DNA of 25,577 bases from DAOTXL01 sp034434895 (GCA_034434895.1 DAOTYI010000263.1:1-25577); one strand, 5' to 3'. Positions 13,899 through 22,348 are shown, counted from the first letter of the stretch. Notes: generated from the sequence alone by a model not told the origin. Program-made: numbers and translations.

Positions 13899-15470
13899 TC
13901 ACCGGCCTCGGAGGTCTTGCAGCCGGGCAAGCTCAGCGGCCAACCCCGCCTCATCCAGCCTGAGCCGCTCGACCGCGGTGCGCCATTTGGCCTCGATCAG
14001 GCCCTCCTGGACCGAGCGTTTGCTCACCGTCAGTCGGAGCGGCAGGCCCACCAGGTCGGCATCGTTGAATTTGACCCCGGCGCTGGCCTCCCGGTCGTCG
14101 TAGAGCACCGCCCAACCCGCGGCCTGGAGCTGTTCGTAGAGCGCGTTGGCCTGGGCAGCCACCTCCTCCAGGCGCAGGTCCAGGGCCACCAGGTGCAGGT
14201 CCAGGGGAGCGCAGGCCGGTGGCCAGCAGAGGCCATGGCCGTCGTGGTGCCCCTCGGCCACGGCGGCCATCAGCCGCCCCAGGTCCAGCCGCCAGCCTGC
14301 CAGCCATAGCGGTTGGGGCCGTCCTTCGGCATCCAGATAGTCGGCCCGGCAGGGAGCCGGGGCGGCCTGCTCGGCCAGGGCAAAGGCCGCCTCGATTTCC
14401 AGGGCAGCCCCACAATGCGGGCAGGGGTCGCCCGGCTCAATGCGGACCAGGTCGGTCCACTCTCCCGGCTCAAAGTCGCGGGGCAGGTTCACGTTGCGGA
14501 GGTGATAGTCGGGCCGGTTGGCGCCGCTCACAAAATTCTTGCCGGAGCGAACCGACGGATCGGCCACCACCCGGACGCGGCTGCGGTCCAGGCCGATCGG
14601 CGAGGCATAGCCCCCCACCGCCCCGACCGCTGCCAGTTCCTCCTCCAGGCTGGCGTAATAGCGGCGGGTGCCCAGCAGCCGCGCCAGACGGGCTTCATCC
14701 ACGGTCCGGTCGCCCCGGATGACCAGGCAGATGACCTGGCCTTCCACCGAATAGAACACCATCTTGAGGGTGCGTGCCGCCGGGATGTGTAGATACCCGG
14801 CCAGGGCGGCGATGGTATTGCAGCCCGGGGTGAACACCTCCTCCAGGGGCAGTTCCGGCTCATCAGGCGGGGCGGGCCAGGCCGTCGTCGCCCAGGCATG
14901 GCCGGCCGCGTAGCCGCAGGCCGGGCAGTGGACCAGCAGTTCATCTCCGGCCGGATGGACAAAAAAGGCGCGGCGCTGCCCCTCGCCGGCCAAAGCCCAT
15001 ACCGGCCTCAGATCACAGGCCGCCCATACCCGGTCCAGTGCGGCCAGCACCTGTTCTTCCAGGCCGGGCAGGTCGGCCTCCCCTACGGCATCGAGTTCGA
15101 CCCAGGGCCGCCCGGCCACGCCGAACACCCCGAGGCGGCTGCTGCCCGGTGCGACCGACCGCCAGGTTTCTTGAAAGAGCAGGAGTGGCAACTGACGGTA
15201 GGAGTCCACCTCGCGCCGCACCAGGGAAAGCAGAGAGCCGGGCTGGGAGGCGGGAGGCAGGGCGATCTCCTGGGCGTTCAGGGGGATCAGGGCGTGGCGC
15301 ACCAGGCTTTGCAGGCGGTGCAGGACCCCTCTGCCCAGCGGCAGATAGGCGACCTGGCCGGCTTCCAGGTTGCGCACATAACCGGCACGCACCAACAGTT
15401 GCTGGCCGGGCAGATGGGCCTCGGCAGGCGGCTGGCGCAGCGTCTTGCCGAACAGTTGAGACAGACGCAT
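13899..15470 (-). CDS. Prolyl-tRNA synthetase-like protein with degenerate synthetic core and intact editing domain
   Basis: This 523-residue protein aligns along its length with bacterial ProRS. Kept parts are the N-terminal segment (SQLFGKTL, LLVRAGYVRNL), a CPACGYAAG/CPHCG pair (182-186, 350-353), the INS editing domain (about 213-345, with TPGCNTI, K236 in the TLK motif, GDR and H323 in GANRPDYH) and the C-terminal anticodon-binding domain (421-500). Lost parts are the segment after LPPASQPG (77), where about 35 residues carrying ESGRW and GPTHEE are missing, and the motif 2 region, where FRDE...RPRFGVMR...REFLMKD is replaced by WRSVAPGSSRLGVFGVAGRPW. Motif 3 reads DLGRL instead of GIGVTR. 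It probably cannot activate proline; trans-editing of mischarged tRNA-Pro is inferred. The ATG at 15470 is chosen because GAGGAGGA lies just upstream; GTG at 15485 precedes that site. I give no gene symbol because it is unlikely to be the housekeeping ProRS. Confidence 0.8.
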   Translation of the reverse strand: MRLSQLFGKTLRQPPAEAHLPGQQLLVRAGYVRNLEAGQVAYLPLGRGVLHRLQSLVRHALIPLNAQEIALPPASQPGSLLSLVRREVDSYRQLPLLLFQETWRSVAPGSSRLGVFGVAGRPWVELDAVGEADLPGLEEQVLAALDRVWAACDLRPVWALAGEGQRRAFFVHPAGDELLVHCPACGYAAGHAWATTAWPAPPDEPELPLEEVFTPGCNTIAALAGYLHIPAARTLKMVFYSVEGQVICLVIRGDRTVDEARLARLLGTRRYYASLEEELAAVGAVGGYASPIGLDRSRVRVVADPSVRSGKNFVSGANRPDYHLRNVNLPRDFEPGEWTDLVRIEPGDPCPHCGAALEIEAAFALAEQAAPAPCRADYLDAEGRPQPLWLAGWRLDLGRLMAAVAEGHHDGHGLCWPPACAPLDLHLVALDLRLEEVAAQANALYEQLQAAGWAVLYDDREASAGVKFNDADLVGLPLRLTVSKRSVQEGLIEAKWRTAVERLRLDEAGLAAELARLQDLRGR

Positions 15471-15491
15471 CGCGTTCCTCCTCACAACGAT

Positions 15492-16118
15492 TCAGGCCAT
15501 CTTGACCACGATGTCGTGGATCACATTGGCCGCTTCATCCCCCCGGTCGGCACAGTTGCTCAGGTGACGATAGATCTCGCGCAGTTTGAGCATCTGCATG
15601 ACATAGCGGATCTCCTCTGGGCCGGAAAAGAGGTCGGCCACCGCCTCGCGGTAGACCCGTTCCACCCGGTTTTCCAACGCCTTGGCCCGGGTGGCATGCT
15701 CGCTGGCCACGCCGGGGTTCTCCTTCAACCGCAGCATGGCCAGGTGGATCTCTTCGGCCGCATCACGCACCAGAGAAGCCAGCCGCCGCAAATAATCGTT
15801 AGGCTCCACATCCAGGATCTGCATCTCCTCGACCGTGGTGTAGGCATAGTCCATCACATCGTCAATGGCCCGCGACAGGGCAAAAATGTCCTCCCGGTCT
15901 ATGGGGGTGACAAAGGTGCGGTGCAGGTCATCAATCAGGATGCGCCGGATTTCGTCGGCATCCTTTTCGGCCTGGACCACAGCCGCCGCATGTTTGTCGG
16001 AGCGTTTTTTCATGTACGCTTCCAGGGCGTTCATCCCCGCCAGCGTGATCTCGGCCTGCCGGACCAGCAACTGCAAAAATCTGTCCTGCCGTGGTTTGAA
16101 AAACTCTTTGAATCCCAC
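15492..16118 (-). CDS. DUF47 (PhoU-like) phosphate transport accessory protein
   Basis: This 208-residue, all-helical, charged protein belongs to the DUF47 family, distantly related to PhoU. Its N-terminus MGFKEFFKPRQDRFLQLL and the acidic helix motifs EKDADEIRR and RAIDDVMDYAYT match the PhoU-type metal-binding helical repeats (E/DxxxD). The family nearly always sits beside a PiT phosphate transporter and is thought to control it, and the PiT gene lies directly upstream here (50-bp gap). The start is GTG at 16118 with an AAGG/GAGG stretch upstream. It runs into the ProRS-like gene, with the likely start of the latter 21 bp downstream, so all three may be one transcript. Confidence 0.88.
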   Translation of the reverse strand: MGFKEFFKPRQDRFLQLLVRQAEITLAGMNALEAYMKKRSDKHAAAVVQAEKDADEIRRILIDDLHRTFVTPIDREDIFALSRAIDDVMDYAYTTVEEMQILDVEPNDYLRRLASLVRDAAEEIHLAMLRLKENPGVASEHATRAKALENRVERVYREAVADLFSGPEEIRYVMQMLKLREIYRHLSNCADRGDEAANVIHDIVVKMA

Positions 16119-16169
16119 CCTTCGCCTCTGGCCGATCAGAACAGCGGATTGGCTCGTCAGCGGTCAGAA

Positions 16170-17150
16170 CTACAGGACCAGGTCAACGAACAGGTACAGG
16201 CCGGCGGCGAGCAGGGCTGAGAGGGGAATGGTCAACAGCCAGGCCATGGCGATCTCCTGCGCCACCCTCCAGCGCACTTTCGACACCCGCTCGGCCGCCC
16301 CGACCCCTACAATGGCCGAGCTGACCACCTGGGTCGTGCTCACCGGACCTCCCAGCAACGCCGCCCCCAGGATGACGCCGGCCGAGGTGAACTGCGAGGC
16401 AAAGGCGTGCACCGGTCGGATCTTGTAGAACCGGCTGCCCAGCGTCCTGATCAGCCGCCAGCCGCCCAGCGCCGTGCCCAGGGCGATGGCCCCCGCACTG
16501 AGAGCTATGATCCAGCGCGGCACATGGAATTGAACGGCGTGGCCGGTGGTCACCAGAGCCATAGCCATCATGCCCATCGTCTTTTGCGCATCGTTGGTGC
16601 CGTGGCTCAAGGCCAGGGCCAGGGAGGTGAGCAACTGTCCTCGCCTGAACAGGCTGTTGACCCGCGGCGAGGCTCCTCGCGTCAGGAAGTAGAGGGCCTT
16701 CAACACCAGATAGCCGCACAGCAGACCCAAAAGCGGCGACAGAAAGAGCGCCACCAACACCTTCTCCAGCCCTGCCAGGCGGATGGTAGACAGCCCGTTG
16801 GCCAGGCCCACCGCCCCGATCAACCCGCCGATCAGGGCGTGTGAGGTGCTCGACGGCCAGCCCAAATACCAGGTGATCAGGTTCCACACGATGGCGCCGC
16901 TCAGGGCGGCCAGGATCACCGCACTGGTGATGGCCGTCGGGTCCACCACTTCATGGCCGATAGTCGTGGCCACGGCCACCCCGAAGAGGAAGGGTCCGGC
17001 AAACTCGGCGACGGCAGTGAGGGCCAGGGCGCTGCGTGGCGACAGCGCCCGCGAAGAGATCAGGGTCGCCACGATGTTGCTGGAGTCGTGAAACCCATTC
17101 AAAAAGTCAAAGACGACAGCCGTGGCCAGAAGAACGATCAACACAATCAT
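16170..17150 (-). CDS. PiT-family inorganic phosphate transporter
   Basis: This 326-residue membrane protein has about ten hydrophobic segments and imports phosphate, usually with H+ or Na+ or as a metal-phosphate complex. Both halves carry the PiT signature: DFLNGFHDSSNIVAT (residues 15-29) and SHGTNDAQKTMGMMA in the second half, the paired repeats that form the transport path. The Gly/Ser-rich WPSSTSHALIGG and GGPVSTTQVVSS motifs are also typical. The ATG at 17150 is the natural N-terminus at the first membrane helix, though its ribosome binding site is weak. It heads the PiT-DUF47 pair. Length and motifs are complete, so it is probably functional. Confidence 0.95.
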   Translation of the reverse strand: MIVLIVLLATAVVFDFLNGFHDSSNIVATLISSRALSPRSALALTAVAEFAGPFLFGVAVATTIGHEVVDPTAITSAVILAALSGAIVWNLITWYLGWPSSTSHALIGGLIGAVGLANGLSTIRLAGLEKVLVALFLSPLLGLLCGYLVLKALYFLTRGASPRVNSLFRRGQLLTSLALALSHGTNDAQKTMGMMAMALVTTGHAVQFHVPRWIIALSAGAIALGTALGGWRLIRTLGSRFYKIRPVHAFASQFTSAGVILGAALLGGPVSTTQVVSSAIVGVGAAERVSKVRWRVAQEIAMAWLLTIPLSALLAAGLYLFVDLVL

Positions 17151-17199
17151 GGTGATTCAGGTGCCGGGCAACTTTTGCTCCAAAATTGTAACAACATCT

Positions 17200-17251
17200 A
17201 CCACGAAGGGACACAAAGGACACGAAACTTCCTTCGTGGTTTGTCAGACAA
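17200..17251. repeat. Short relative of the MITE-like element
   Basis: A perfect 10-bp stem (ACCACGAAGG at 17200-17209, complement at 17231-17240) encloses GACACAAAGGACACGAAACT and is followed by TTGTCAGACAA (17241-17251), itself palindromic. The sequence resembles the longer elements at 5966, 11120 and 20905 with the centre lost. It lies upstream of PiT and downstream of the glycosyltransferase gene. Confidence 0.7.
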
Positions 17252-17293
17252 TTCGTTTTCTGGCGAATTCAAGCGTATGTCCACGGGCCGAGG

Positions 17294-19489
17294 CTATTTC
17301 CACGGTTCGTACACGGTGACCTGCAGCTCGCCAAACGGCGCGCCCTCCATCGCCGGGCCATATCGCTCCTGCAGGAAGGTATGGACCTCTTCCTCACTCC
17401 CCTGCACCGCGACCAGAAAGAGGTGGGGATGTCCGGCCAGGGCCAACCCCTGGGCCTGGGCCTGGCCCAGGCTCAGGAGCGGGGCCGGACCCCAGTAGTA
17501 AGCCAGAAACCCGGCCGTCAGGTCAGGGGGAGCCACCATGACCAGGTCATCCGCTTTGGCCGTCTGGCTCACATAGCCGGCGGCCTGGTACAGAGACGAG
17601 GCATCATACTCTTCCGCCGGGCGGTAGCGGCGGCGAAACAGGTGGGCGATGCTGCCATCGGGAAGTGGATAGGTTGCTTCTTCCTCGAACGCCTGATCAA
17701 AGAATGAGCGCCGTTCCTTCAAGATAAGCATCTCCCCTTCGCGCACGGCCGGCCGCCGGTTTTTGTTCTCCAACACCAGCACATAGTCATACCGGAAGGC
17801 CGTGGAATAGGGTGAGTCGTGTGGATAGCTCTGGGTCGGATCGTCGAGCCGGATGGCCGGATAGTGGAGCAGTTGCTCATAGGCCAGCATGCCGACGTGC
17901 ATATGGCTGCTGTAGGCGATCACCCCCAGGGAGAGGGCATCCCAGCCCTGGCGCTGCCGTGTCGCCTCCACCCGCTGCAACACGTCGCCGGTGATCCAGA
18001 AACGGGGGTCGTTCCTCCCCGAATCGGGTGTCTCCAGGTATTGGCCCTGAGCAAAGAGGCCTGGCTGGCCCAGGATCCGTCGCCCAAAGGTGGTCCTGTC
18101 CACCAGCCCGTGAAAGCCGGTGTAGGAGATGGCCAGGAATTGCACCAGGCCAAAGGTCACCACCAGGCCGAGGATGGCCAGGCGCAGCCGCCGCCAGGGG
18201 AGCGCCAGGAGCACACCGGCCAGCATGACGCCCAGCACAGGCAGGAGGGGGGTGATGGCCCGATGCTCTTTGTAGATCGAGGTGGTCAGGATCGCATAGG
18301 CGATCAGCAACGAACCAACCAGCGTCCACCCCGGCCAGTTCCACCCGCGGGCCGGCAGAAGGCGACGCCGCTGCCAAAGCGCCGTCAGCCCCACCACGGC
18401 TGCGGCCAGCAGTAACAAGAGGGTGTAGACCGGAGAGAAGGCATACAGGGCGCTTTGCAGGTAGGCCGTATAGGTGGCCGGATCGGAAAAATCCACGGTG
18501 CGCTGCCGGGGGTCGCGGATCCCCCAGGCCAGCCACAAGATCTGCCTGACAAACTCGACGACATGGGGCAGGTACCAGGCCGAGGCCAGGGACAGGGCCA
18601 CAAAGCAACAGGCCAGAAAGTTGGTTTCCGGGCTGGAAGGCTGCACCGCAAAAAAGATCGCCCCGGCGACCAGAACCCACCACACCAGGAACAGCCAGGT
18701 CCCCCCCGCCCAGGCCTGAACGGCTTCCCGGTTGGGAAAGTACCACAGGGCCGACAGCAACAGCCCCCCACCCAGGGCCAGCCCGACCTCTTGCCAGCGA
18801 GGGCGCGGCCCGGCCCGCAACCGGAGCCACAGACGGCGCGGCAACCCGGCCTGAAGGAAGGCCACCCCGACAGCGCCGAGGAGATAGACCACAAAAATCT
18901 GCTTGGTCAGCAGGCCCAACCCCAACGATCCCCCCAGCACCAGGGACCAGCTCTTCCTTTCAAACCGCTGGCTGGCCAGCAGGGAACAAAGGCTCAGGGC
19001 CACCAGAGCGGTCAGAGCAAATTCGGAGTAGGAGTAGCGGGACATGGCAAAGACCAGCGGGATCAGCGCCACCACCACACTGCTCCACATCCCCAACTGT
19101 CGCCCCCCCAGCCGGACGCCGATCCCGTAGCTGGCCGCCAGCAACACAACCATGTAGATCACATTGGCCATGACCGCCACATCGGCCGACACCCCAAACA
19201 ACCGGTACATCATGGCCATCGAAAGGCCGAACAGTGGCGGCCGATACTCATCCTGGGTCACTGCTCTGAACAGGGCTTGCAGGCTAAACCCGGACAGCGA
19301 GCGGTGGTAATACAGGCTGTTGACCAGGGCGCCAATGCGGTCCCACCCCTCCGGGATCAGATTCTTGCTCAGCCAGATCCAGTTGTTGACGGCGTGAAAC
19401 AGGCTCAAACCGAGCACCAGCAGCGCCGGCGTCCAGCGGGCAAAGCGGGTGGAAGGGGTATTGGGAATCAGGGATTGGGAAGTGTCCAT
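17294..19489 (-). CDS. Polytopic membrane glycosyltransferase, GT-C (PMT/ArnT-like)
   Basis: This 731-residue protein has about twelve hydrophobic segments between residues 20 and 460 and a C-terminal soluble region (about 465-731). The layout fits GT-C transferases that use polyprenyl-phosphate sugars: an acidic residue in the first outer loop (D50 in PEGWDRIG), the YRPPLFGLSM segment (82-91) like the PPL motif of ArnT/PMT enzymes, and many Trp and Arg residues in loops. The sugar and acceptor cannot be told. The start codon ATG at 19489 lies within an 11-copy heptamer array that also makes up the whole upstream gap, so there is no Shine-Dalgarno sequence. The FAD oxidoreductase upstream ends in the same array, and the two are likely co-transcribed. 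Assignment to GT-C rests on topology more than on specific motifs. Confidence 0.7.
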   Translation of the reverse strand: MDTSQSLIPNTPSTRFARWTPALLVLGLSLFHAVNNWIWLSKNLIPEGWDRIGALVNSLYYHRSLSGFSLQALFRAVTQDEYRPPLFGLSMAMMYRLFGVSADVAVMANVIYMVVLLAASYGIGVRLGGRQLGMWSSVVVALIPLVFAMSRYSYSEFALTALVALSLCSLLASQRFERKSWSLVLGGSLGLGLLTKQIFVVYLLGAVGVAFLQAGLPRRLWLRLRAGPRPRWQEVGLALGGGLLLSALWYFPNREAVQAWAGGTWLFLVWWVLVAGAIFFAVQPSSPETNFLACCFVALSLASAWYLPHVVEFVRQILWLAWGIRDPRQRTVDFSDPATYTAYLQSALYAFSPVYTLLLLLAAAVVGLTALWQRRRLLPARGWNWPGWTLVGSLLIAYAILTTSIYKEHRAITPLLPVLGVMLAGVLLALPWRRLRLAILGLVVTFGLVQFLAISYTGFHGLVDRTTFGRRILGQPGLFAQGQYLETPDSGRNDPRFWITGDVLQRVEATRQRQGWDALSLGVIAYSSHMHVGMLAYEQLLHYPAIRLDDPTQSYPHDSPYSTAFRYDYVLVLENKNRRPAVREGEMLILKERRSFFDQAFEEEATYPLPDGSIAHLFRRRYRPAEEYDASSLYQAAGYVSQTAKADDLVMVAPPDLTAGFLAYYWGPAPLLSLGQAQAQGLALAGHPHLFLVAVQGSEEEVHTFLQERYGPAMEGAPFGELQVTVYEPWK

Positions 19490-19564
19490 TTACGATTTAC
19501 GATTTGCGATTTACGATTTACGATTTACGATTTACGATTTGCGATTTACGATTTGCGATTTACG
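19488..19564. repeat. Heptamer tandem array (11 x ATTTRCG)
   Basis: Eleven tandem 7-bp units read ATTTACG (eight) or ATTTGCG (three). The array fills the gap between the FAD oxidoreductase and the glycosyltransferase. It contains the stop codon of the first (TAA, 19562-19560) and two bases of the start codon of the second (ATG, 19489-19487). On the coding strand it reads as CGTAAAT repeats with no ribosome binding site. Confidence 0.95.
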
Positions 19565-20894
19565 ATTGCCGTTCCAGGTCATCGGCCACGATGCGGCTGA
19601 TGACCTGGCCCAGCCGGACGCTATAGTTGGTGCCCCGGTCCTCAGGATAGATCTGGAGGGTGTTGGCCAGATACAACCCCTTGAGCGGGGTGCGGTGGTC
19701 GGGGATGCGCTGCGAGTAGCCACAGGTGATCACCGGCTGGCCCGCTTCGGCGCGGAACAGGAACCGCTGCTCGATCCAATCGGCATCAAAGGCGGGGTTG
19801 ATCCGTTTCAGGTGCGGCGCATAGAGGTCGAACAGCTCGCCGGCCTGCATCTGATAGCGCGGGTCGTCCCGTTCCAGGTAGTTGGAGACATAGATCAGGT
19901 GCCGGCCCTGATACTCGCCCGGCGGCACATAGTTGGTGTGCTCGATGACCCCGACGAACGGCATCGTCCGGTCGGCGATGTTCATCCAGTAGATGCGGCT
20001 CAGGCTCTGCCGGCTGACCAGCAGCAGCACCACCGCCGCCTGATAGCGCACCGAGCGGAGCAGGGCAGCATAGCTTTCATCCAGGGTGGGGGGGGCGATC
20101 TGCAACAGGGTGTAGCCCGGCACCGTGGCGATGACGGCGTCAAACGGCAGCGTTTCCCGGCGGGTCACGACCCCTGTCACCCGGCACGGGTCATCGGGGG
20201 CAGTGGTCAGGCCGATCACCTCCTGATTCAGGCGCAGGTCGGCACCGCCGGCCCGCAGCCGCTCGACCAGCGCCTGGGTGATGGTTTCAAAGCTGCCCAG
20301 CGGGTAGGCCAGCTTCTCTTTGGCCGTGGCTCCCCGGCGCGAACTGCCCCGCACCTTGATCTTGCCCCACAGCCAGGTCATGCTCACCTGGTCGGCCAGG
20401 TCGCCGAACTTGCCGCGCAGCAGCGGCCCCCATACCCGGTCATAGATCTCCTGGCCCATCGTGCGCAGGATCCAGTCGCGGGCGGTGATCTGTTCCAGCC
20501 GTCGCCAGTCGTTCACCCGCTGGAGATAGAGGTACATCAGCCCCAGCCTGATGCGGTTCAGCGGGTGTAACGGCTTGAAACGGAGCAGATCAAACGGGGT
20601 GACAAAATCGTAAATCTGACCGGCATAATACCACCCCACCCTGGACTCGATCCAGCGCAACCGGTCGCCGATGCCCAGTTCATCCATCAGGCCCAGGATG
20701 TGGGTGTCGCTGCCGAACAGATGGTGATAGAAATATTCGATGCAGGTGCCCAGCAGGGGGAGGGTCGCTGCCTGGCCACCCCAGCGGCCATATTTTTCGA
20801 GGACGGTGACGGCATGGCCCCGTTTCTGCAATTCATAGGCTGCCGTCAGCCCTGCATAACCCCCTCCGATGATCCCGATTCTGGCTGTAGTCAT
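19560..20894 (-). CDS. FAD-dependent oxidoreductase of the amine oxidase/protoporphyrinogen oxidase type
   Basis: This 444-residue flavoprotein starts with a classic dinucleotide-binding fold: IGIIGGGYAGLTAAYEL (residues 6-22), an acidic residue ending the second strand in VLEKYGRWGGQA, and the Gly-rich GRWGG loop typical of the amine oxidase superfamily. The C-terminal segment GLYLANTLQIYPEDRGTNYS is the second FAD-contacting motif. Relatives include protoporphyrinogen oxidases, carotenoid desaturases and UDP-galactopyranose mutase-like enzymes. The neighbouring glycosyltransferase suggests a role in lipid or envelope sugar chemistry, but this is only context. The last codons and the stop are part of a heptamer repeat array. 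The ATG at 20894 begins at the fold; no strong ribosome binding site is seen. Family confident, substrate unknown. Confidence 0.82.
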   Translation of the reverse strand: MTTARIGIIGGGYAGLTAAYELQKRGHAVTVLEKYGRWGGQAATLPLLGTCIEYFYHHLFGSDTHILGLMDELGIGDRLRWIESRVGWYYAGQIYDFVTPFDLLRFKPLHPLNRIRLGLMYLYLQRVNDWRRLEQITARDWILRTMGQEIYDRVWGPLLRGKFGDLADQVSMTWLWGKIKVRGSSRRGATAKEKLAYPLGSFETITQALVERLRAGGADLRLNQEVIGLTTAPDDPCRVTGVVTRRETLPFDAVIATVPGYTLLQIAPPTLDESYAALLRSVRYQAAVVLLLVSRQSLSRIYWMNIADRTMPFVGVIEHTNYVPPGEYQGRHLIYVSNYLERDDPRYQMQAGELFDLYAPHLKRINPAFDADWIEQRFLFRAEAGQPVITCGYSQRIPDHRTPLKGLYLANTLQIYPEDRGTNYSVRLGQVISRIVADDLERQS

Positions 20895-20904
20895 TCGTTA
20901 TTGC

Positions 20905-21018
20905 TCAGGGCTTGTCTGAAAACCACCAAGACACGATGGACACCAAGGGTATTCGTTTCCTTCGTGTTCCTTTGTGGCCTTTGTGTCTTTGTGGTAAGCT
21001 TTTCAGATTAGCTCTCAG
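20905..21018 (+). repeat. MITE-like element, copy C
   Basis: This is the best preserved copy with copy B. It runs from TCAGGGCTTGTCTGAAAACC to AAGCTTTTCAGATTAGCTCT, with inverted ends (about 20 bp, imperfect) and an internal purine/pyrimidine strand asymmetry that lets the whole element fold into one long hairpin. It lies between the Cys-rich unknown gene and the FAD oxidoreductase. No ORF. Confidence 0.88.
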
Positions 21019-21041
21019 GTTACGCCATGGGCAACGAAGGA

Positions 21042-21413
21042 TCAGGGTCCTTCTTCAATCTCTGGCTCCACCGTTTCGGGCACCAGCTCCAGCGGATCGC
21101 CGGAGAAGCTGGCCAGGGCCTGCCTGGCCCGCTCGTACAATTCGATCAACTCTTCGTCGGTGCCCTGAAAGCGCGCCACCGTCTGCTGGGAGCACACCTC
21201 GCAGCCACGCATGAAGCGATAACTGCCCGAGACGCAACCCAGACAGCCGCCGAGCCGGATGATCAGCAGGCAAAAGGCCAGCACATCGGGGTGGGTCTCC
21301 GGCAGGGTGAGCAGGCGTTCCACAAATTGTCGCCACGTTTCACCGCGCAAATTCTTGAGATCGCGGATCAGGCGAGGAGGAAACAACAGTTCCGTGCGCA
21401 TCAACAAGGCCAT
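21042..21413 (-). CDS. Small Cys-rich protein of unknown function
   Basis: I do not recognise this 123-residue protein. It begins with a helical, charged region (FPPRLIRDLKNLRGETWRQF) and has five cysteines, C48 and then C57, C60, C71 and C74 arranged as CLGC ... CEVC, which could bind zinc or another metal. The C-terminal 25 residues are strongly acidic and Pro-rich. I chose the ATG at 21413, which follows the PHP gene stop by two bases (TGACGATG) with GGAG about 11 bp upstream; an alternative ATG lies 12 bp further in. The tight spacing points to co-translation with the PHP phosphoesterase. It is the last gene before a MITE-like repeat. Length, codon use and spacing support a real gene; its function is unknown. 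Confidence 0.7.
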   Translation of the reverse strand: MALLMRTELLFPPRLIRDLKNLRGETWRQFVERLLTLPETHPDVLAFCLLIIRLGGCLGCVSGSYRFMRGCEVCSQQTVARFQGTDEELIELYERARQALASFSGDPLELVPETVEPEIEEGP

Positions 21414-21415
21414 CG

Positions 21416-22348
21416 TCAATCCGCTCCACACTGTCTGTCGGAGAGCGCCGCAGGACGGGTTGTTGTCTGAGTCTGATCGGCCGGCCTGGTTCGTGCCGAC
21501 CGGTGCCGCCGGAGCAGGCCCTCCCAGGCCGCCCAGGGCACGGCCACGCTGCCCAGGCCGTTGTCTGTCAGGCTGCCGTGAAAGTCGCTGCCGCCGGTGA
21601 TCAGCAGGCCATGTTGAGCCGCCAACGCCAGCAACTGACGGCTGACATGGCGTGGATAGTTGGGATAATACACCTCGATCCCCTCCAGGCCGGCGGCACA
21701 CAGGCGGGGCAGCCACCGTTTCAGATCAAGGCCCGACCGGCACTCCCCTTTCCGGTCGCAGAGGTAGGGATGGGCCAGCACCGCCAGGCCGCCGCTCCCC
21801 CGGATCAGAGCGATGGCTTCCTCCGGCGACAGCTTGTACCGCTCCACGTAGGCCGGGCAGCCCCACCCGATCCACAGCTCAAAGGCTTCATCGTAGCTGC
21901 TGATATAACCGGCTTCCAGCAGGGTGGCCGCCACGTGCGGCCGGCCGATTGAGCTGCCATCTCCGGCGAGCCTGACCACCCGTTCCCACTCAATAGGCAA
22001 CCCCAGATGGGCCAGGCGGGCCAGCATCTGCTGCGCCCGCTCACGGCGCGCCTCCCGCGTGCGGGTCAGCAGCGTCTGGAGTGGCAGATTTTCAACATCA
22101 ATAAAGTAGCCCAGCAGGTGAAGCTCTTCCCGCCCGCTGACAGTGCTGATCTCCACCCCCGGCACGACGGTGATCCCCCACCGTTGTGCTTCGGCCAGAG
22201 CTGGTGGGACCCCCAGGGTGGTGTCGTGGTCGGTGATGGCCAGCACCTCAAGGCCCCGCCCGGCGGCGCAGGCCACCAGAGCCGCCGGCGACAGGCTGCC
22301 GTCCGAGGCGGTGGTATGGCTGTGCAGGTCAATGCGGTTCTGCTGGAT
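21416..22348 (-). CDS. PHP-domain metal-dependent phosphoesterase, non-canonical start
   Basis: This PHP-domain protein of about 310 residues belongs to the YciV/RnaAM-like group, trinuclear-metal phosphoesterases acting on nucleotides or RNA ends. Metal ligands are visible as HSH (near residues 9-11), TDHDTT, the E of PGVEIST, GRPHVA, LAHPYL and GGSDFHG. The first canonical in-frame start (GTG at 22276) lies after the HSH motif, so it cannot be the real one. Upstream, the frame is open to a TAA at 22403-22405 without any ATG, GTG or TTG. A GGAG site at 22364-22361 points to ACG (22351), ATC (22348) or ATT (22333); I give ATC as a working choice. The nuoI stop (22365-22363) overlaps this ribosome binding site. 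A base error changing an ATG is the alternative. Confidence 0.8.
   Translation of the reverse strand: MQQNRIDLHSHTTASDGSLSPAALVACAAGRGLEVLAITDHDTTLGVPPALAEAQRWGITVVPGVEISTVSGREELHLLGYFIDVENLPLQTLLTRTREARRERAQQMLARLAHLGLPIEWERVVRLAGDGSSIGRPHVAATLLEAGYISSYDEAFELWIGWGCPAYVERYKLSPEEAIALIRGSGGLAVLAHPYLCDRKGECRSGLDLKRWLPRLCAAGLEGIEVYYPNYPRHVSRQLLALAAQHGLLITGGSDFHGSLTDNGLGSVAVPWAAWEGLLRRHRSARTRPADQTQTTTRPAALSDRQCGAD

Noticed and set aside
19488..19564. Repeat array as a CRISPR
   Set aside because: The units are 7 bp in direct tandem with no spacers, and no cas genes are nearby.
21414..21716. Extension of the Cys-rich protein into the PHP gene
   Set aside because: The upstream part of this frame is entirely inside the conserved PHP coding region and reads as low-complexity shadow sequence; the ATG at 21413 just after the PHP stop is the better start.
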